Assembly: GCF_000757905.1 (NCBI RefSeq)
Contig: NZ_JRLH01000011.1
Length of the DNA: 64,000 nucleotides
Strand: one strand, 5' to 3'
From: Arsenophonus nilaparvatae
GTDB taxonomy: Bacteria; Pseudomonadota; Gammaproteobacteria; Enterobacterales; Enterobacteriaceae
How positions within the stretch are numbered: the first letter of the stretch is position 1; each line of letters starts with the position of its first letter. The notes under the pieces were generated by a model that worked only from the letters and a program-made list of their open reading frames with translations, did not search any database and had not been told where the DNA came from. Made by a program: the position numbers and the translations under genes. Of this stretch, positions 62,859 through 64,000 are shown one piece after another.

Positions 62859-64000
62859 TTATTTGCTGTTAAAGGTGATTTTTTCTGGCGCTGGATAATA
62901 ACTTGCTTGTTTTTCTGCTTTGTTTTTTAAACTATCAGGAATGGCATATAAAGGCCCCAAAGAGGCATATTTTTCTGCCATTTTGATAAAATTTTGGATA
63001 CCGAAATTATCAAGATAGCAGACCGCACCACCTCGAAATGGCGGAAAACCTAAGCCGTATACCAGGGCAATATCGGCTTCTGCTGGGCTAGCAATAATGT
63101 GCTCATCTAAACAACGAACTACTTCATTAATCATCGGTATCATCATGCGCATGATAATATCTTGCTCAGTAAATTGTTTGCCAGTAGCGCCAATTTTGCT
63201 TAGTAAGTCTTTAATTTTAGGATCGCGTTGTTTCTGTATTTTTCCTTTTTTATCGCTAACGTATTGATAAAAACCAACGCCATTTTTCTGGCCGAAACGC
63301 TGATGATTAAATAGAACAGTAATAGCATCTTGAGCAATTTTTGCCATACGTTTTGGAAAACTGTCAGCCATAACTTGTTGGGCGTGTTGCACGGTATCAA
63401 TACCAATAACATCAATCAAATAAGCCGGCCCCATCGGCCAGCCAAATTGTTTTTCCATGATCTTATCGATTTGATAAAAATCAGCACCATCTTGTAATAG
63501 TAAATTAAAGCCAGACAAATAAGGGAATAGTACACGGTTAACAAAAAAACCTGGACAATCATTGACGACGATAGCTGTTTTACCCATTTTATTCGCATAG
63601 GCAGTTATCATATCGATAGTTTTGGTGCTAGTTTTTTCGCCCTTAATGATTTCCACTAATGGCATTCGATGAACAGGATTAAAAAAATGCATACCACAGA
63701 AATTTTCCGGCCGCTGTAAAACACTAGCTAATTTTGTGATGGGAATAGTTGAAGTATTGGAGGCTAATAAAGCATTTTGATTTAATAATTTTTCTGTTTC
63801 GGCTAAAACGACCGTTTTGACCTTTGGATCTTCAACCACCGCTTCGACAATAATTTGCGCATTTTCAATTCCAGCGTAATTTAGCGTTGGAGTAATTGAA
63901 GATAATATCTTCGCCATCTCCAGCGCTGAAATTTGCTTACGTTCAAATTGATTATTTAGCAATTTAGCGGCTTCATTCATACCTAACTGAAGAGATTTTT
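62859..64000 (-). CDS. fadB: Fatty acid oxidation complex subunit alpha FadB (C-terminal part, cut by window end)
   Basis: About 380 C-terminal codons; the gene continues past the right end. Visible are the hydroxyacyl-CoA dehydrogenase region (QIIVEAVVEDPKVK, ASNTSTIPITKLA, CGMHFFNPVHRMPLVEIIKGEKTS, NDCPGFFVNRVLFPYL) and the C-terminal helical domain (MRMMIPMINEVVRCLDE, DIALVYGLGFPPFRGGAVCYLD). The N-terminal enoyl-CoA hydratase half lies outside. Forms the FadBA complex with the next gene. Confidence 0.96.
   Translation of the reverse strand, partial: KSLQLGMNEAAKLLNNQFERKQISALEMAKILSSITPTLNYAGIENAQIIVEAVVEDPKVKTVVLAETEKLLNQNALLASNTSTIPITKLASVLQRPENFCGMHFFNPVHRMPLVEIIKGEKTSTKTIDMITAYANKMGKTAIVVNDCPGFFVNRVLFPYLSGFNLLLQDGADFYQIDKIMEKQFGWPMGPAYLIDVIGIDTVQHAQQVMADSFPKRMAKIAQDAITVLFNHQRFGQKNGVGFYQYVSDKKGKIQKQRDPKIKDLLSKIGATGKQFTEQDIIMRMMIPMINEVVRCLDEHIIASPAEADIALVYGLGFPPFRGGAVCYLDNFGIQNFIKMAEKYASLGPLYAIPDSLKNKAEKQASYYPAPEKITFNSK

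Overview
The window looks like a stretch of an AT-rich gammaproteobacterial chromosome of the Arsenophonus/Providencia/Proteus kind (Morganellaceae). Conserved blocks keep the order known from E. coli: dnaB-alr-tyrB; uvrA and ssb back to back; ghxP-yjcE; and udp-rmuC-ubiE-ubiJ-ubiB-tatABC-rfaH-ubiD-fre-fadA-fadB. Between them lie long non-coding AT-rich stretches, decayed genes and orphan host-interaction genes. Together these suggest an insect-associated symbiont in the early or middle stages of genome reduction, most likely an Arsenophonus. The genus is an inference from gene content and base composition.

Layout. 1-578 is the start of cstA, cut by the window edge. 969-3551 is a two-gene unit: a type III secretion chaperone-like protein and a 719-residue protein with two YopH-like phosphatase domains, the first catalytically dead. 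4229-4603 is a guanidine-II riboswitch with the guanidinium exporter sugE. 5223-6356 is a GxSxG hydrolase-like protein. 6460-7039 is an hsp20 gene behind a possible RNA thermometer. 7273-10458 holds azoR, a LysR regulator and the thiosulfate-uptake pair yeeE (frameshifted)-yeeD. 10607-16717 is an accessory region with small secreted proteins, a secreted protein with eleven near-identical 11-residue repeats, a nonsense-interrupted beta/gamma-crystallin-like gene, an HEXXH metalloprotease-like effector and an ADP-ribosyltransferase-like protein. 16718-21224 holds an IS6-family relic, a flavin monooxygenase and 2.2 kb with no recognisable gene.

21225-26766 is core (dusA, dnaB, alr, tyrB). 27055-32232 is accessory: a decayed two-partner-secretion exoprotein, a pair of related membrane-active-looking proteins that share a C-terminal RGSWTDE tail (one broken by an amber codon), and a phenolic acid decarboxylase. 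32718-41709 holds uvrA/ssb with a shared LexA box, ansB, a TetR/deiminase divergent pair and an ArnT-like glycosyltransferase. 41736-42983 is an intact-looking IS5-family element with a 4-bp target duplication. 43326-44255 is an OspG/NleH-like kinase effector. From 44978 to the right end the region is mostly core: purine permease, frameshifted Na+/H+ antiporter, biotin transporter, uridine phosphorylase, the ubiquinone and Tat genes, rfaH, pepE, ubiD-fre, and fadA-fadB (fadB is cut by the window end).

Functional picture. Four or five proteins resemble effectors that animal pathogens inject into host cells (tyrosine phosphatase, Ser/Thr kinase, zinc protease, ADP-ribosyltransferase, possibly a lipase). 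No secretion apparatus is encoded here, so they would depend on one elsewhere in the genome. Five genes carry a single frameshift or stop, or are in advanced decay: yeeE, yjcE, the crystallin-like gene, one RGSWTDE paralogue and the TpsA-like gene. No tRNA, rRNA or CRISPR array was recognised.
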